Shown here piece by piece: positions 22,631 to 34,947 of a stretch of DNA of 64,000 bases. This DNA is from Chaunax sp. Z400 (taxonomy: Eukaryota; Chordata; Actinopteri; Lophiiformes; Chaunacidae), in assembly GCA_037577475.1 (NCBI GenBank), contig CM075187.1, positions 3,163,046 through 3,227,045 of the forward strand, in the 5' to 3' direction. Made by a program: the position numbers and the translations under genes. Position 1 is the stretch's first letter, and each line of letters opens with the position of its first letter. The notes beneath the pieces were generated by a model that saw nothing but the letters and a program-made list of their open reading frames with translations, had not been told where the DNA came from and searched no databases.

Positions 22631-23457
22631 TCCATTCCACAAAATCTTGAACACATCAGGTTTTTTTTTACAAATTACAACTTTTGACTGATAGTCTTGG
22701 GTTTTATACATTTTCCATTTAGGAAATGAGTCGATTACATGCAACCTCTTTTTGTTAAAAGCTTCTACGGAGCTTATATATTACTCTGCTGAAGGTGAAG
22801 TCATCTTCTAAATGCAGATCTGTCTTGGCCTAATGCAGAGCGAATTTAAACAGCTTTTCGTTAAACCGGTAGTTCATACATGATTAATTAGAATTACTCA
22901 TTTACGTAGTGCACACTTTAGCTCATTACTCTGAGTAAAATTCGTTAAGTATTTACATTTAGATAATTAAAACCTGGAAACACCCTTAAGAAAGATGCAT
23001 TTACTCCAGGCGAAGTGTTGTGTGTGCCCCGCATATCCACCTCCTCTCTCAGAGAGCACCGAGTAAATTAGTCTAATTTACCTCACCGGCTTGCTGAGGC
23101 ATCACTGTTACACCTTCTATTTTCACCCATAATGCCTCTGTGTTTAATGGCGGGCTCAAAGAGCGAGGTGAAGGAGCTGATCATACTTTCATTTAACACA
23201 GACGACTCAGGCGCTGCTCTGGATCTCTATAATCAACTACAGCGCAGTGAATAATACTGCAATACTGAGTCTCCCAATCATGCATATTCTCTGCAACGAT
23301 CCTGCTAATGCTAATGAGCTCTTCTGAGAGGATGTGAAGTATGAAGTACAAATTAGCAGGTCGTCATATGGTTATTTAAACCTTTTTTTTATGGAGAAGA
23401 CAGAACAGAATTCATGTTATTCTCATTTCTTTGGGTTTAGAAAAACCTTTTGGATAC

Positions 23458-23699
23458 CTGCTCGTATTTCTCCAGCTCCGTGTGGTAGATCTGTCTGATC
23501 TGGGTGAGTTTGGCTCTGTAGTCGGAATGTTCGATGGAGTTGTCGCCCGCGCCGCCCGAGGCCGCGGCTGCAGCAGCGGCGGCCGCAGATCCGCCGCCTT
23601 TCTCCGGTCCCGCCACGCCCTCTGCCAGCAGCATGTTGTCTAAACGCATGAGCTGGGGGTCCGGAGGGTCCTCCTCCTGGGCACCGCGGATGCTGAGAC
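23458..23699 (-). CDS. pbx3: pbx3 coding exon: end of PBC-A, polyalanine linker, start of PBC-B (242 bp)
   Basis: After a split glycine codon the minus strand reads LSIRGAQEEDPPDPQLMRLD, NMLLAEGVAGPEKGGGS, nine alanines, SGGAGDNSIEHSDYRAKLTQ and IRQIYHTELEKYEQ. EEDPPDPQ and DNSIEHSDYRAKLTQ match PBX3 better than PBX1 (EEEPTDPQ, DNSVEHSDYRAKLSQ). The PBC-A part binds MEIS/PREP partners, and the alanine tract links the two PBC subdomains. The acceptor is GTCGCTGCAG|GTCTC and the donor GAGCAG|GTATCC. The preceding coding exons (about 90 residues) are not in the window. Confidence 0.97.
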
Positions 23700-24859
23700 C
23701 TGCAGCGACACACATAGGCGGAGACAGGAGGTGTTAAGACGAGAAGAAATCATCCTAATAATGATAATAAAACAGATCAGATAGGCCCAAGACTGTCTGC
23801 TGGAGTGTCATGTTTCCCCCTGCAGGTATGAACCGGGTGCCTCTTGTGTATGTGCTGTTGTTCCTGTCGCCCATGACTATGCCTGTTCTCTTTTATTTAC
23901 ACACTGCGCTCCACACTGTGTGTACGAGAAGCCTGACATGACAGCAACATCCATAAACTGACAAATGCTCAATGGTGAAGTGACACTTCTACTCTGTGAA
24001 AGGATGCTAAACAGAAAAGTATACCTCTAGCAAGTGTCTCTGACTTTGACACAGTGAATGCTGGGAACTCTAAAAAAAAGTGAACTCCGTTTTCCTCGAG
24101 TCTCAGGTTGGAATCTTTTTCTTTTCTTATTATTTTATTTTTTTACAATCCTGATTTTGCATAAGTAATAAAAAAATACGGCAGAGTAGAATGTGTGTAA
24201 AGCAGGCGTTGGTGAATTCTGTTTGTTTCCTCTGGTTTTTCTGTTTCACCTCTCTGTCAGCACGTCATAATCACCCAGCAGATAGCAACATGCACACATT
24301 AATGCATCGGCAACCACAACGCAGGCTTTACAGAGAATAAACAAAAAGAAAGGAAACACTGCAGGTCAGAATTAGAACAAAAAAACAAGCTGGAGCAATC
24401 CACTCTAATAAGTGGATAAAAATGTGCCTCAATGGGCAGTAAATACTGAGTGGCCACTCCAACGTTATGATTACCAGAGTTGTTTCAATTCAATAATCCC
24501 TCCCGCAATTCGGGGATTTTCAACAGCTCATTACAGCTTCATTAAGATATGGCCGGCCTCTGGATTCTAAATAAGAAGATTAGTGGCTCTATTGTGTCAG
24601 CCAGTAGGCATGCAATCAGAGGAGCCCTTTCACCACGCTTTGACCGACTGACCCTGCAAACCATCCACAGGAGGAGGCGCTAGAAAGAAAACACTTCTAT
24701 CTGTCTTCTACACACATTCCTGGAGTAGGATGGAACACGTGTGTCCAGCTCTTGTAATAGAGAAATCTAAGAAAAAGGGAAATGGTCTGATAACATATAA
24801 ATGTTTAACACAGTTTTTCAGCATTCATAAAAGACAAGGTGGCTTATTGTTTTTCACTC

Positions 24860-24925
24860 CTAATGACAGATGGAGTCTGGATCTGCACCACACTATACAC
24901 ACTCATAGATATCAATACCATAAAT
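24860..24925. repeat. Dispersed repeat fragment (GGATCTGCACCACA...ACTCATAGATATCAA)
   Basis: TCTGGATCTGCACCACACTA followed by CACACTCATAGATATCAATA is matched in order at about 47788-47835 (GATCTGGACCTGTGTCACAT then CACTCATAGATATCAACG). Two copies show a dispersed family, probably the 3' region of a non-LTR retroelement. Confidence 0.4.
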
Positions 24926-25175
24926 ATTTTTTTACATAAGGTTTTATAGGAAATTAAGGAAAATCTTATAGTCTTATAATAAATAAGACTTGTTTATATC
25001 AAAAGACCTTCATATAAGGTTTGTTTTTGAGTTTTATTTTTATTTTTATTCTTAATTGTTTTGATAACACTGTATTTTATTATTGATGCTGCACTTAAAT
25101 ATTACACTGCTCTATTTCTTCTGTTGTCTTTACATTTGTGTCCTTGTGCTTTATTTGCCGTTGATTCATTGGTTT

Positions 25176-25292
25176 GTTTGTCAGCAGGATGACACAAAAA
25201 CAGATGGATTTCCACTAAACTTGGCGGAGGGACGGGGCATGGACCGGGAAAGAAGCCATTTTAATTTGGTGTGGATCCGGATAAAGCGACTG
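25176..25292. mobile_element. Probable non-LTR retroelement 3'-end fragment, inverse orientation
   Basis: Read as the reverse complement it gives CCGGATCCACACCAAATTAA, then CATGCCCCGTCCCTCCGCCA, then TTTTTGTGTCATCCTGCTGA and CAAACAAACC. The same order of words is seen at 26236-26366 and loosely at 48055-48200. It resembles the widespread teleost retroelement tail; that family link is from memory, not a search. Confidence 0.4.
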
Positions 25293-25330
25293 ATCCAGAC
25301 ATTTCTTTTGCACTTTCACTATAATGCCAA

Positions 25331-25350
25331 ATGTATCATACTTGATACAT
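25331..25350. repeat. Dyad ATGTATCA-N4-TGATACAT
   Basis: A perfect 8-bp inverted repeat with a 4-nt spacer. A second copy of the dyad with the same spacing lies at 25904-25921, and both are preceded by AATGCC plus two purines. Confidence 0.7.
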
Positions 25351-25441
25351 GAGTTTCTGAGACCTCGACATCATCGATGTGACAATTTACTTCCTGAAAA
25401 ACCTAATGTATACAATCAGATACATGCAGGGCACAGATAAT

Positions 25442-25454
25442 CCACCAGAGGGCA
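25442..25454 (+). promoter_or_regulatory. CTCF-core match CCACCAGAGGGCA
   Basis: It matches the degenerate CTCF core CCASYAGRKGGCR at all 13 positions. It is the best such match noticed in the window. Occupancy cannot be judged from sequence. An octamer ATGCAAAT follows at 25461-25468. Confidence 0.4.
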
Positions 25455-25903
25455 AAATGCATGCAAATGCATGCATGCAGGTTTCAATTGAGCATTCAAA
25501 TTGTTAGTGATATATGAATTATTTAAGTAAACCAATTAAAGTTTTAAATTACATCATGAGATACATTTAGTGTAGAAATTGAGATACATAGTTTTGGATC
25601 AGTTGCTAATAATTGGGTTAGCTCATTGATTATATAAAAAAAATTATAAATGAAGACGATTTTGAAGAAGAAATACACAATAATTTGTTTTTGGTGTGTA
25701 TTTTTGTGTGTGTGTTGCAGATGCCCTGACAGAGATGCAAACACTGCACAATCACTGATTCCCATGTTTTAACTTTGGAATTACTTGAAAAGTTTAAAGG
25801 AAACTCAAAGAGTTTAAGGGGTTAAAAAATGTTGTGTTCTGTATGTTTTTGTTGGTTTAGAAAAAAAACATGCTGTGTGCAATATATTGTAAAAAATGCC
25901 GGA

Positions 25904-25921
25904 TGTATCAAATATGATACA
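25904..25921. repeat. Dyad TGTATCA-N4-TGATACA, second copy
   Basis: It repeats the dyad at 25331-25350 with an identical 4-nt spacer length and the same AATGCCRR context, about 570 bp away. Confidence 0.65.
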
Positions 25922-26219
25922 AAACAAAACCCATATGTGCGAAGTGCTATTAACATTTTGTTATTGTCAGAGGGTCCAATAAGGAGTTTCAAAGAATCAG
26001 AATTCTCTGGCAATTATTTAACGGTTCAAACTTTACAGGGTTGTGTTTTACGACATTATGCAAAAAACTACAGGACAGATTTCCACAAACATCAGGTGAT
26101 CTAAACAGACTTGAGTAGGACTGTCTGGCCTTGGTACAGGGATGTAATCTACTGAGTTTCATTCTAGTTACCTGAGATATTAGGGGATGCAAATGCAAAA
26201 TAAAGCCATAACAATTATT

Positions 26220-26370
26220 CCAGGATTCATCCCTCTATCTGGATCCACACCAGAATGAAATGGATTCCTGGGTGACCCCCATGCTCCACACCTCCATAAA
26301 GCCTCATAGAGAATCAAATCCACAAACAGACACAGGTGACACTATAACCTGTTTGACAGAGGTAATAATA
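26220..26370. mobile_element. Probable non-LTR retroelement 3'-end fragment
   Basis: TCTGGATCCACACCAGAATG, then CCCCATGCTCCACACCTCCA, then CTGTTTGACAGAGGTAATAA follow the same order as the inverse copy at 25176-25292. The closing AGAGGTAATAA resembles the usual 3' end of this repeat type. Confidence 0.4.
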
Positions 26371-28961
26371 AAAAAAAACAAAGCATCACACTGTCGCCGC
26401 TCCTCTGGTATTTTCACCTCTGCTGGTGTTTTGTTGCTGCACTGAAAAACAAATTTGCCTCTATTTCTGGATGGTCTGCCTTTTGAGTCTTTTAGGTGTA
26501 ATGGTGTGAGAGGAGTGGATGAATGTGGCTATTTGTGTTGGAGACGTCGAGATGTTGGACAAGGCTCCATCAGGCTTTTGCAGAGCCAAGCCATCCATGT
26601 GTGCAATGCACCGCTGCTCCACTATCCCCCCCCCCACATCCACATCGCACTTGCATCTGCACAACTCACTCCACCCAAAACCCTGGTTCTGGACTGGTTT
26701 TCTACTCCACTTTCTGCAGTGAGCGATTTAAACGTTGCCGGACCAGATGTGTGGCTCCGTATCTCCATGTACTCTAAAAAGCTGGTGGTCTGTCTGCCAC
26801 TGCAGCTCTTCTTTTTTTTTTCCTAATTCAGTATTAACTCCCACTCTGTGATTCAACACAAGCTCAGCAGGCTGCGCTTTTCCTTTGTGCTGTGGGAGGT
26901 GGTAAAGTAGGTAGGCATGTTTTTCATGTCACGTATATTAAATATAACTCTGGGACACGGCGTACATTTCCACACCAAAACCCACTTGTCACATTCACTC
27001 CACTCACTCTGTGTCCAGGGGAAATGCAGCTGGGGGAATTTACAGGGCTTTTCAGCTAAATGGGCATAAATCACTGGTTTCATTCAAACTAAATAATCAC
27101 AGGCCATAAACAGCTACTCTTACCATGTATTACCTTAAAGTTCCCGTGTGCAATAATGTGGCCGTTCATGGCGGAGGAGAGCAGAGCGAGGCCCTTAGAA
27201 AGTGGCCTGTAATGCTGTTTAGCCCACTGACATGTGGAGTGGTCCTGACATTTTTATCATACACGTCCATTTCTATTTGGGAAATCAGCAGGATAAAAAT
27301 GATTACTGAGTGAACACGCGGCCCTGCAGGGAGTCCACCAGGGTGTATTTGTGCCACAGCAGCTACAACCGGCCATTCATAACCCACATGTTGGGAGGGA
27401 TGACGTCTCCAGTATGCTGAAAATAAAAAATACAAATAAAATAAGAAACCGGCCTGCAGAAAACAATGGAAGACGGGTATCTCTGTGGGCCTTTTGTCGG
27501 AGGAGCTAAAGATTCACTGTCTAACCTCAGCATCATCACACAAACTCCCACAAAATAGGCTGCAGTGAGATAATATCTTTAATTTGCTGTGCGGTTGACA
27601 AATCTGCGTTGTAACTTGCAGAGCCGCAGTCACATTCTAGCACTGCTCAAATCCTTATCCTGTTTTTGTCTGATGATACGGGTATTAAAACAAGTTTCAG
27701 CGCCCGAGTTTAGCTCTAATCCACCTCCGCAGTCAAAGTGGGATTAATCTCAGAGCAAAAAGGGAAGTCACCTTGGTGAAAGCCTACGAGCAGCAGCAGC
27801 AACTCAAGAATGAAAAATCTACGCCAGGTATTTCATATAGCTGCGATGATGCCGGCTCACTTAATTATCGGGACGAATTTAATGATGTTAAAAGGAAAAA
27901 ATATGTGGAATTGTAATAATAATGTAAGCTTAATCTGCCTCATTTGTCATTCAACAATGCAGGTGGAGCAGCGGAGGAAAAAAGCACTTGCCTTTTATGA
28001 TTGTTTCTCATTTCTCCTGTGTGACGGAGACAAAAGGAGGCGCTGTGATTAATCCATCCCTATCAGTCAGGGGTGGCTCTCCTTTTCATTTTTTACAGGT
28101 TTCACCGCGGCTATCAGATCCAAGGAAGTAACAAATTTGACAGATAAAGACAATGCAGCCCCTTTTCTCTCATACACTCTCTCCTGTTCCTCTGTTTATA
28201 ATCATTTCCGGTCCTGGGCTGTTGTCTCGTACATCATTCCCTGCTTGAAGCCCCTGACAGTGATCTGAGCACCGCCTCGGGCCGCTCTCCTTTTTCCTCC
28301 CACCTCTCCCCCCCCTGTGCCCTCTTTTATTCTGTGGGCTTAGCTGACCTTTGGCCCGCTGCTTGTTTACTCTCATCACTGAAGTGTGAGCAGGAGAGCC
28401 ATAAAGGCAGAGCCCTGCTGGGTTAATGTGGCCTGCTGAAGAGGGGGTGGCTCTGGGCTTCTTCACCTTCATTCTGCTGCTCCTGACTGCGCTGTCAGAC
28501 GCCAGGCAATGCGGTGGAAGAGCAGCGCTTCTCGCAGATAAAGCTCGAAATGTTTTCTGTTCTGAGAAAGCGGAATGTCCATTACAGTGAACCGCCCTGC
28601 AAAGGCAAACTGCAGTAAGTGTGTTAATGATGAAACATAGGAAAAATGGCCTTAAGGTTTATTAAGGTAAAGGTATTATGGGTAAAATGTTCCTTATTAA
28701 TCATGTATTCTTTAAGTATCATGCCAAAATGCTGTGACAATATCCATTGCTTGACAATGAAGAAGCATCTATCATCCTCTATTATGCTCTATTGTTTATT
28801 TTGTTTTGTCACAAATCACCTGTTTTACATCCGTGTTGTGGCTGAGAGACAGGAAGCAGCTCTTAGCCATGTCGACGCTTTAACGACGAGACAAACGAAA
28901 CGAACTCAGACATCTCTGGTGAGATGTGTCAGGATCTAGTATGACATTTTATACATACATA

Positions 28962-29241
28962 AAGGCCCATTTCTGCTCTACGTTAAAGACGGATATGGCC
29001 TCAGCCTTCTGTACGTCTTCTGCGTTCATTCCGTATGTAATCGGATACTTTCCTCTTCTTCGTTGTTTCCGTACATATTTGTCGTGCCTTGCTTGAACTG
29101 TAGCTACACTGCTCTCAACCATTTCTGGTGGTATTTCTCCGTTTTGTCCATCCATCTCTAAGCTCTCCGAAAACGTGTCGGATTACGTACAGAATGAACG
29201 CAGAAGCGTCCCGTCTTTATCGTAGAGCATGAATGGGCCTT
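28962..29241. mobile_element. Inverted-repeat miniature element, 280 bp, probable TA target
   Basis: The left end AAGGCCCATTTCTGCTCTAC and right end (reverse complement AAGGCCCATTCATGCTCTAC) are long imperfect inverted repeats that continue through GTAAAGACGG-like sequence. TA flanks both sides. A related copy sits at 18417-18580. The TA duplication suggests a Tc1/mariner-type mover, but the boundary could be shifted by a base or two. No transposase is encoded. Confidence 0.65.
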
Positions 29242-29805
29242 TAAGGTTCTCCCGGACGTCGCACTGTGTCCTGGTTTGGTTGATTTTCTTCTTCTTTGCA
29301 GCGTTTACACAGGACGGTGGGGCGCAAGAAACAAATAACTGCGGGAGAAGCACCAACAGATCAAGACAGAGCCGTAGACTGATTGAGCTTTGCCTTGTTT
29401 TTTTGGCCGGATATTATAGTTACTGCAATTTTTTTAAATTTTCATTGTCTCCGAGATAAGTTGTCACAAGGTAAAACAGATTTATAAGTTCAGTTTGAGT
29501 CATACCTCAGCTTTGAGCGGAATTGTAGTTCCTGTTATTTGGTTTTGTGGAGCAGTAAAGCGGTCGTGTCTGTATGACGATCACAAAACATCCTGTTCAT
29601 TATGAGTCTCCCTGACCTCCTGCAGCTCCTCTCCTCACCGGTGCCTCCAAGCGAGCCGCTCCAGCCACATATCGACACTCTGTTCATCTAATTGCATTGA
29701 TCCGCAAAGGTCTCCTAAAGCTAACTAATCGAAACAGAATTTATTTTCTGTCAATATTTGCAAAGGTCATCTCTCTTAAAGCCGTGGAGTTAGACGCTGT
29801 GAGCA

Positions 29806-29839
29806 GAGGAGGAGGAGGAGGAGGAGGAGGAGGAGGAGG
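29806..29839. repeat. (GGA)n trinucleotide repeat
   Basis: About eleven uninterrupted GAG/GGA units. Confidence 0.9.
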
Positions 29840-30239
29840 ACCGCGGCATCTAGCCTGTTACTGAGGCTCGTCCAAGGTGAGCTTCAACTCCGGCTTGGCA
29901 CTCAGGATCCAAGGCTTCTAATCCACCGTGTTATTAAAACCCGCTGCCAAAGCAACACACCAGAGACTCCAGAGGGCTCAGAGTATCCGTTTCACAAAGA
30001 GGCCAGTGTCGCTATACCGCCGCGTTCCACGTCTCCTTTGACTTCATATCATCTCCTTTGTCGTGGCGCCTGCTGGATCAGTGACTTTCAGCTCCACAAG
30101 CGGAGAGCTGGATCAAATTACCATTGGAAATCTTTTGTTCTGACAAATCAAACATAAGGGTCCTCTTTCATCGATATTCTTTAAGGCTTTTTTTTTTTTT
30201 TTTAAACTTGGCCGACATCCACGTGGCACAAAGAATCTG

Positions 30240-30350
30240 AGAGAATGCCTGCAGGCTCTCTCTAGCATGTACAGTAATTAACATGCCATTAACACATTAA
30301 TACACATTAACTATTCCCATTGTTAATGGCAGAGTAATTACCATACCTGA
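30240..30350. promoter_or_regulatory. Candidate regulatory block, repeated TTAA/ATTA motifs
   Basis: GTAATTAACATG, CATTAACACATTAATACACATTAAC, GTTAATGG and GTAATTACC occur within about 100 bases in intronic, non-repeat sequence. The homeodomain-site density is directly visible; enhancer function is inference. Confidence 0.3.
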
Positions 30351-33300
30351 TGCCACACTGTGTGGGAAGCCAGAGCACATTTTCCACTTTGTGTTTCTTT
30401 GTGGAGTGAGCTCTCCTCCACAAAGAACATATCAGTGTCCATATATGTGTCTGCAATGCAGTGGTGGAAAATAATAATAATACGTTTACTTAAAGGAAGA
30501 GTTCACCAAAAAGTATCAACAGTCTGTTAAGATGACCTCAAGCATCTAAAGCAGTGAAATAAAACATACACATTAATAAAAAAAAAGTAATTTAAATGCA
30601 AAATCTTCAGATATAACAGTAAAATATTTACTGCAAAATGGGTACCTTTACTTTGAGTACAATTTGCTACTACATGTGTTTACTTTGTGGTATTAGTACT
30701 TGAATAAAGGATCTAATCTTCCATCCCTGCTGCAACAAAGAGTAACCTGTCTCAGAAGTGTTCAAACTGGGGTTTGCAGACCAGCTGGGGACCTCTAATA
30801 GGTTGTGCAGGGTCCCCGGCAAAAGGATGAATAGAATAACTTTTATCACATTCATTGGAACTAAATGGAGAGGATGGATTTTATTGACTGACACTTTCAA
30901 ATTAAATCTTAAGGAACATGTTCATCACGTCTTTATCTCATCTTTTTTACTTGATTTATCTTTTAACCTTCCAGTTGTTTCATCCTGCTGTTCTAATTCT
31001 AATTCTATTCTATTATTTGTCTTTGTTTTGGTCATAAATATAATGATTGACTGCATTTCAATTATTTTGTGCTGCATTTTATGCATGAATTGTGTGATAT
31101 ATAAAAAGGTTTATTATCACTATTGTATAACTAAAAAGGAAAGAATTTGGGTTTGATCATTGATTGACAATGAAGACATTTTTATAAGCTGTAAACCTTA
31201 AAATGAAAAAAAAAATCACTCAGAGGGGATTTCTTAAGACAGAAATCGTCTTTAAAGAGCTCCTCTGATTTTTAGAATAAAGTTCTAATATTAAAGCTTT
31301 TTAGAATTGGCTTCAGAGGTGAGGCTGAAGCACTGGAGGAGATTAAATGTGGAATAAAAGGAGGCATTAACAGGCCCTAAACTGGGGAATCCCTGTCTAG
31401 AGCGATGATGTATTTCCACCCGGTGTGGTGAGTGATAAGCTAATCAGCCACGTTGACAGTGAAGTGTTGCAGCCCCTCAGTGCTGGGTCAAGACTTCTCC
31501 CATCATACACCACCAGCACACTAAACAGACAGCGGATGGAGGTGGTGGTGGTGGTGACAAAAAAGTGGCTCTGCATGGTCAGAAAAGAAGATCTCTGTCA
31601 GTTCAGGTAGCCTTTGTCCCTTGATGATGATGAGCAACCCCCCCCCCCCCCAAAGAGGAGGAGGAGGAGGATGTGACAGCAGTCGACCCAAGACTCCGAG
31701 ACACGCGGGGGAGTGGGGATGGGGGGGTGGGCGAGAGGGTGGGAGGAGACAACCCCAAACAAACATCTTGAAGACATTTTGCCGAGCACACCAAAATTAA
31801 TCACTGTCCCACGGTGGCACTGACATTTGTGGGAAGTGACACACAACATGACAGACTAGAGGGAGAGGATGAAAGGTGGGTGGGAGGGCTGGGTAAACAA
31901 GAAGCCACTGTCACCCGCCGCCATCACGTGTGTCTATATGTGGACGTGTGAGCGCCGCCCGCTTTGTTTCCTGCCCTCTTAAGACTCAAACGTGGGCAAA
32001 CGGCCAAGTGGTGCAGTGATGGCTGACCAGGCCTGGCGGTGGCGGGCGCACGCGGCGGTTGGGGAGCGTGGCCAAATGAGTGGACAGGACCTCCGCCACA
32101 GATCAGCACTCCGACTGACCCGGCAGAACACATACAGGCATGGGGGTCCGGCGGAGGGATCACATGGTCTGCTGGTCACAGAGTGAGATCTGGAGACACT
32201 CTGTGTGAATGAAAATATACTCAACAGAAGAGTCAAAGAATATTCAATCTCTCTGTTTAGACACTTATTGAGTGTTTCGATATTAAATTTCCCCCCCCCC
32301 CTCATATTGCGTTAGCATGTTGTGCTTTTCTTCACTTTCATTTTATATTTCACGTATTGATGGTCTAGCTGCTAGCCTCAATTTGCTGCAAAGGTAGGCT
32401 GATTTGTTATTCAGACCCCAAGCATATAATGCAAATGTGGCACTGAAAGCCACTTATGAAATACCCAAAGGCAACTAATCACTCCTCCTCTCGTTCCAGC
32501 CTTTCTGCAGCCTCCTAATTAGAAGATGGAGATTGCATGAAACCAGGTCACACAGCAGGTCTCGTACACACCGATAACCAGGCAAATACACGGGGCAGAA
32601 CTTCATCCAGACAAGCCAAGCATGCATTATTTTAAAAGCTAGAGGTGAGAAAAAATAATGCTATTCATGTTATTAATCCCATATATTTCACTGTATGCTC
32701 CCAGAGAAAGGATTTAAGCTGGAAGCATTTTGTGTGTTGCATTTATGTGTGTGTGTGTATCTGTGCATGTCTGCATGCGTGCGTGTGAATACTACATGCT
32801 CACATAAACAAAGAAACGGCATTGGTAGCATACAGCCAGCCATGATCCACTGCCAGAGAGATTATTCTTTGCAGTGGCATTTCTGCACGAGAGTTGACAG
32901 TCCATCATTTAGATTTTGCAGTGTATCCACGAAAAGGCTGCATAGCCTGGAGCAGAAGGAGCTGCTCTTTCCTTCAGTGTCTTTTATGGAAGAGAATTCA
33001 GCTCCAAATTGTAAAGCCAGAATCTTTTACTTAGCAGCGCTGCTAGCGTGTAAGGACTCTGCTACGAGGCGACTGAGGGCACGACGCTGGAATGAGACTG
33101 CCTGACGTGCCGATTCTCCGAGCATCTCTTGCTGAGGACTGATGAAGCTAACAAAAACACATCCGAGTCGAGCGTCTCGTGTTTGCACGCACCTGTGCAA
33201 AGAGCGCTGTCTGTGCAAGAATCGTGAGCCTGATGTTGCCAGTTACTGCTAGGTCTTGCAGAGTGCGGTGCGAGGAGTGGAGGGGCAGATCAGGTCCAGG

Positions 33301-33615
33301 CCAAACAACAGCTTGTGACAGAAGCAGGCCAAAAGAGGATGTTGAGACACGCAGAAACTGAACAGGCAGCCGGCCTGCCATCCACTCTTTTTCAGCTCTC
33401 CTTATACTCAACACATCACATCGGATCCATCTCTCAAAGAACACGGCGAGGATAAGAGTTTTCATGTTACCATAAGAAAGGAGAGAAATAACTGTGGACG
33501 ATTGCTGGGAGAATATCGTCTCCATCATTTCATCTGACCAGCTGATTCGTTTTATTGTTCACCTACAGATGATACTGCACCGTTTTTTTGTTGTTGTTGT
33601 TGAGAACAAGGTAGC

Positions 33616-33641
33616 AAAAAAAAAAAAAAAAAAAAAAAAAG
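33616..33641. repeat. Poly(A) run
   Basis: An uninterrupted A tract of about 24-26 bases, preceded by GTTGTTGTTGTTG. It has no associated retroelement body that I can identify. Confidence 0.8.
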
Positions 33642-33904
33642 GTTATTTGGTGCTAATTATTCCCAGCATGTACTTTACACACCATTTAATGAGTTAGACT
33701 GGAGGCATGGCCATCGGCTGTGACTTGCTCGCCCAGTTATCCAAGATGAACCATGCAATCTCCCTCACGTCACCCCCCCTGTCATGTGCACCCAGTCTCT
33801 CCCCCCCCGACGCATCCAATTCCCGGCTAAGGCTTCACTGGAGCAGAGAAGAAGAAGCGGCCACTGAAGCAACACAACAGCTCCCATAGCGTCTCTGCAC
33901 ACCG

Positions 33905-33958
33905 GCGAGGGAGGGGCAGGAGTTGGGGTGGGGGTAGCGTGGGGGGGGGGGGGAGAGA
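33905..33958 (+). repeat. G-rich tract with G-quadruplex potential
   Basis: Five or more runs of three to thirteen G separated by short loops (GGGAGGGGCAGGAG, TTGGGGTGGGGG, TAGCG and a 13-G run). Confidence 0.6.
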
Positions 33959-34909
33959 TGGGAGCTCGCTCTCATAATTACAATAATTAACAGTTGCAGA
34001 TTTAATTGGAAGGGAAGGCATTAACAGGACGAACATGGTGGCGGCGCATGCAGAGGGAACCTTTGCTGCACCGAGCTTTTGTCTCCTCTGTACCTAATGG
34101 CGCCGTTGCTGCGGTTGGCGGGTGCTGACACAACAACACAACCGAGCTGAGGGTTCAGACGGGCTTGTCAGGACTCAGACTTGGAGGCAGATAATTAGGT
34201 GCCAGGTTAATGAGAGCACAGGCTCTTGATGGCATTTGGTTACTGTATGTGGGCAATTAATGACTTTGTTTTTGTGTTTTTATTGCCCACTTGAGTGGAA
34301 AGCATACTACATTATTTACCTCAGGCCTGAGCGTTGTTGTAGTTTGATGGACTCTATTCATCCTGGTGAATGGTGGAAACAATACAGGGCCACACATGGA
34401 TTCAGCGACGTGAAATCTCAGTTCACTCGCGGCTGCAGCGCCTCGTGACCTTTTCAGACCGTATCGCCTCGTGGTCGATGTCAAGCAGGTCAGGCTGCCA
34501 CAAACACACACCAGAACAAAGAGGCCGAACCCCCGTGGCCATGAGTGTTCAGTTAATTCAGCGTATCAGGTTTCATAATGTATTTGTGAAATTCCATACC
34601 CCCTAGAAAAGCCCCGCTTTCATTCCAGAGGATTTATCGGCAATGAATCCACTGAGAGGTCTTTTAGACATCCTCTTCTTTAGCCCTCGACCACTCAACG
34701 CCTCCTATTTTGGACTTAGTTGTTCTCTTCCCTGTGGTGGCCAATTAGAGTGCACTAAGATAAATGGGCACCCGCAACTTTGATGTCCATCTTTTTAATA
34801 AGCTTTGGTTAAGATGACATCTATGTGAAAGAGTTCAATATCTTCACAGTGGGAGAGAAAAGAGGTTTATTCTAAAATGAAATATCATCTAAATACTGCT
34901 GGAGGTTTA

Positions 34910-34947
34910 GGCCGGGTGGGGGGGGGGTGGAGGTTGGGGGGGGGGTC
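34910..34947 (+). repeat. G-rich tract with G-quadruplex potential
   Basis: Runs of three to ten G separated by T, TGGA and TT satisfy the usual four-run G-quadruplex pattern. Confidence 0.6.

Larger units (their letters stand above)
21332..23457 (-). other. pbx3: pbx3 intron with nested repeats
   Basis: The donor is GAGCAG|GTATCC at 23457. The left part (about 21390-22630) holds arms of the long-inverted-repeat family with a separate hairpin between them. The right part (22640-23457) is ordinary AT-rich intron, including a TGATTAAT at about 22879-22886. Confidence 0.8.

Noticed and set aside
28949..29155. 68-codon minus-strand ORF in a miniature element, considered as a transposase relic
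   Set aside because: It starts within and overlaps the element's terminal repeat and shows no transposase motif.
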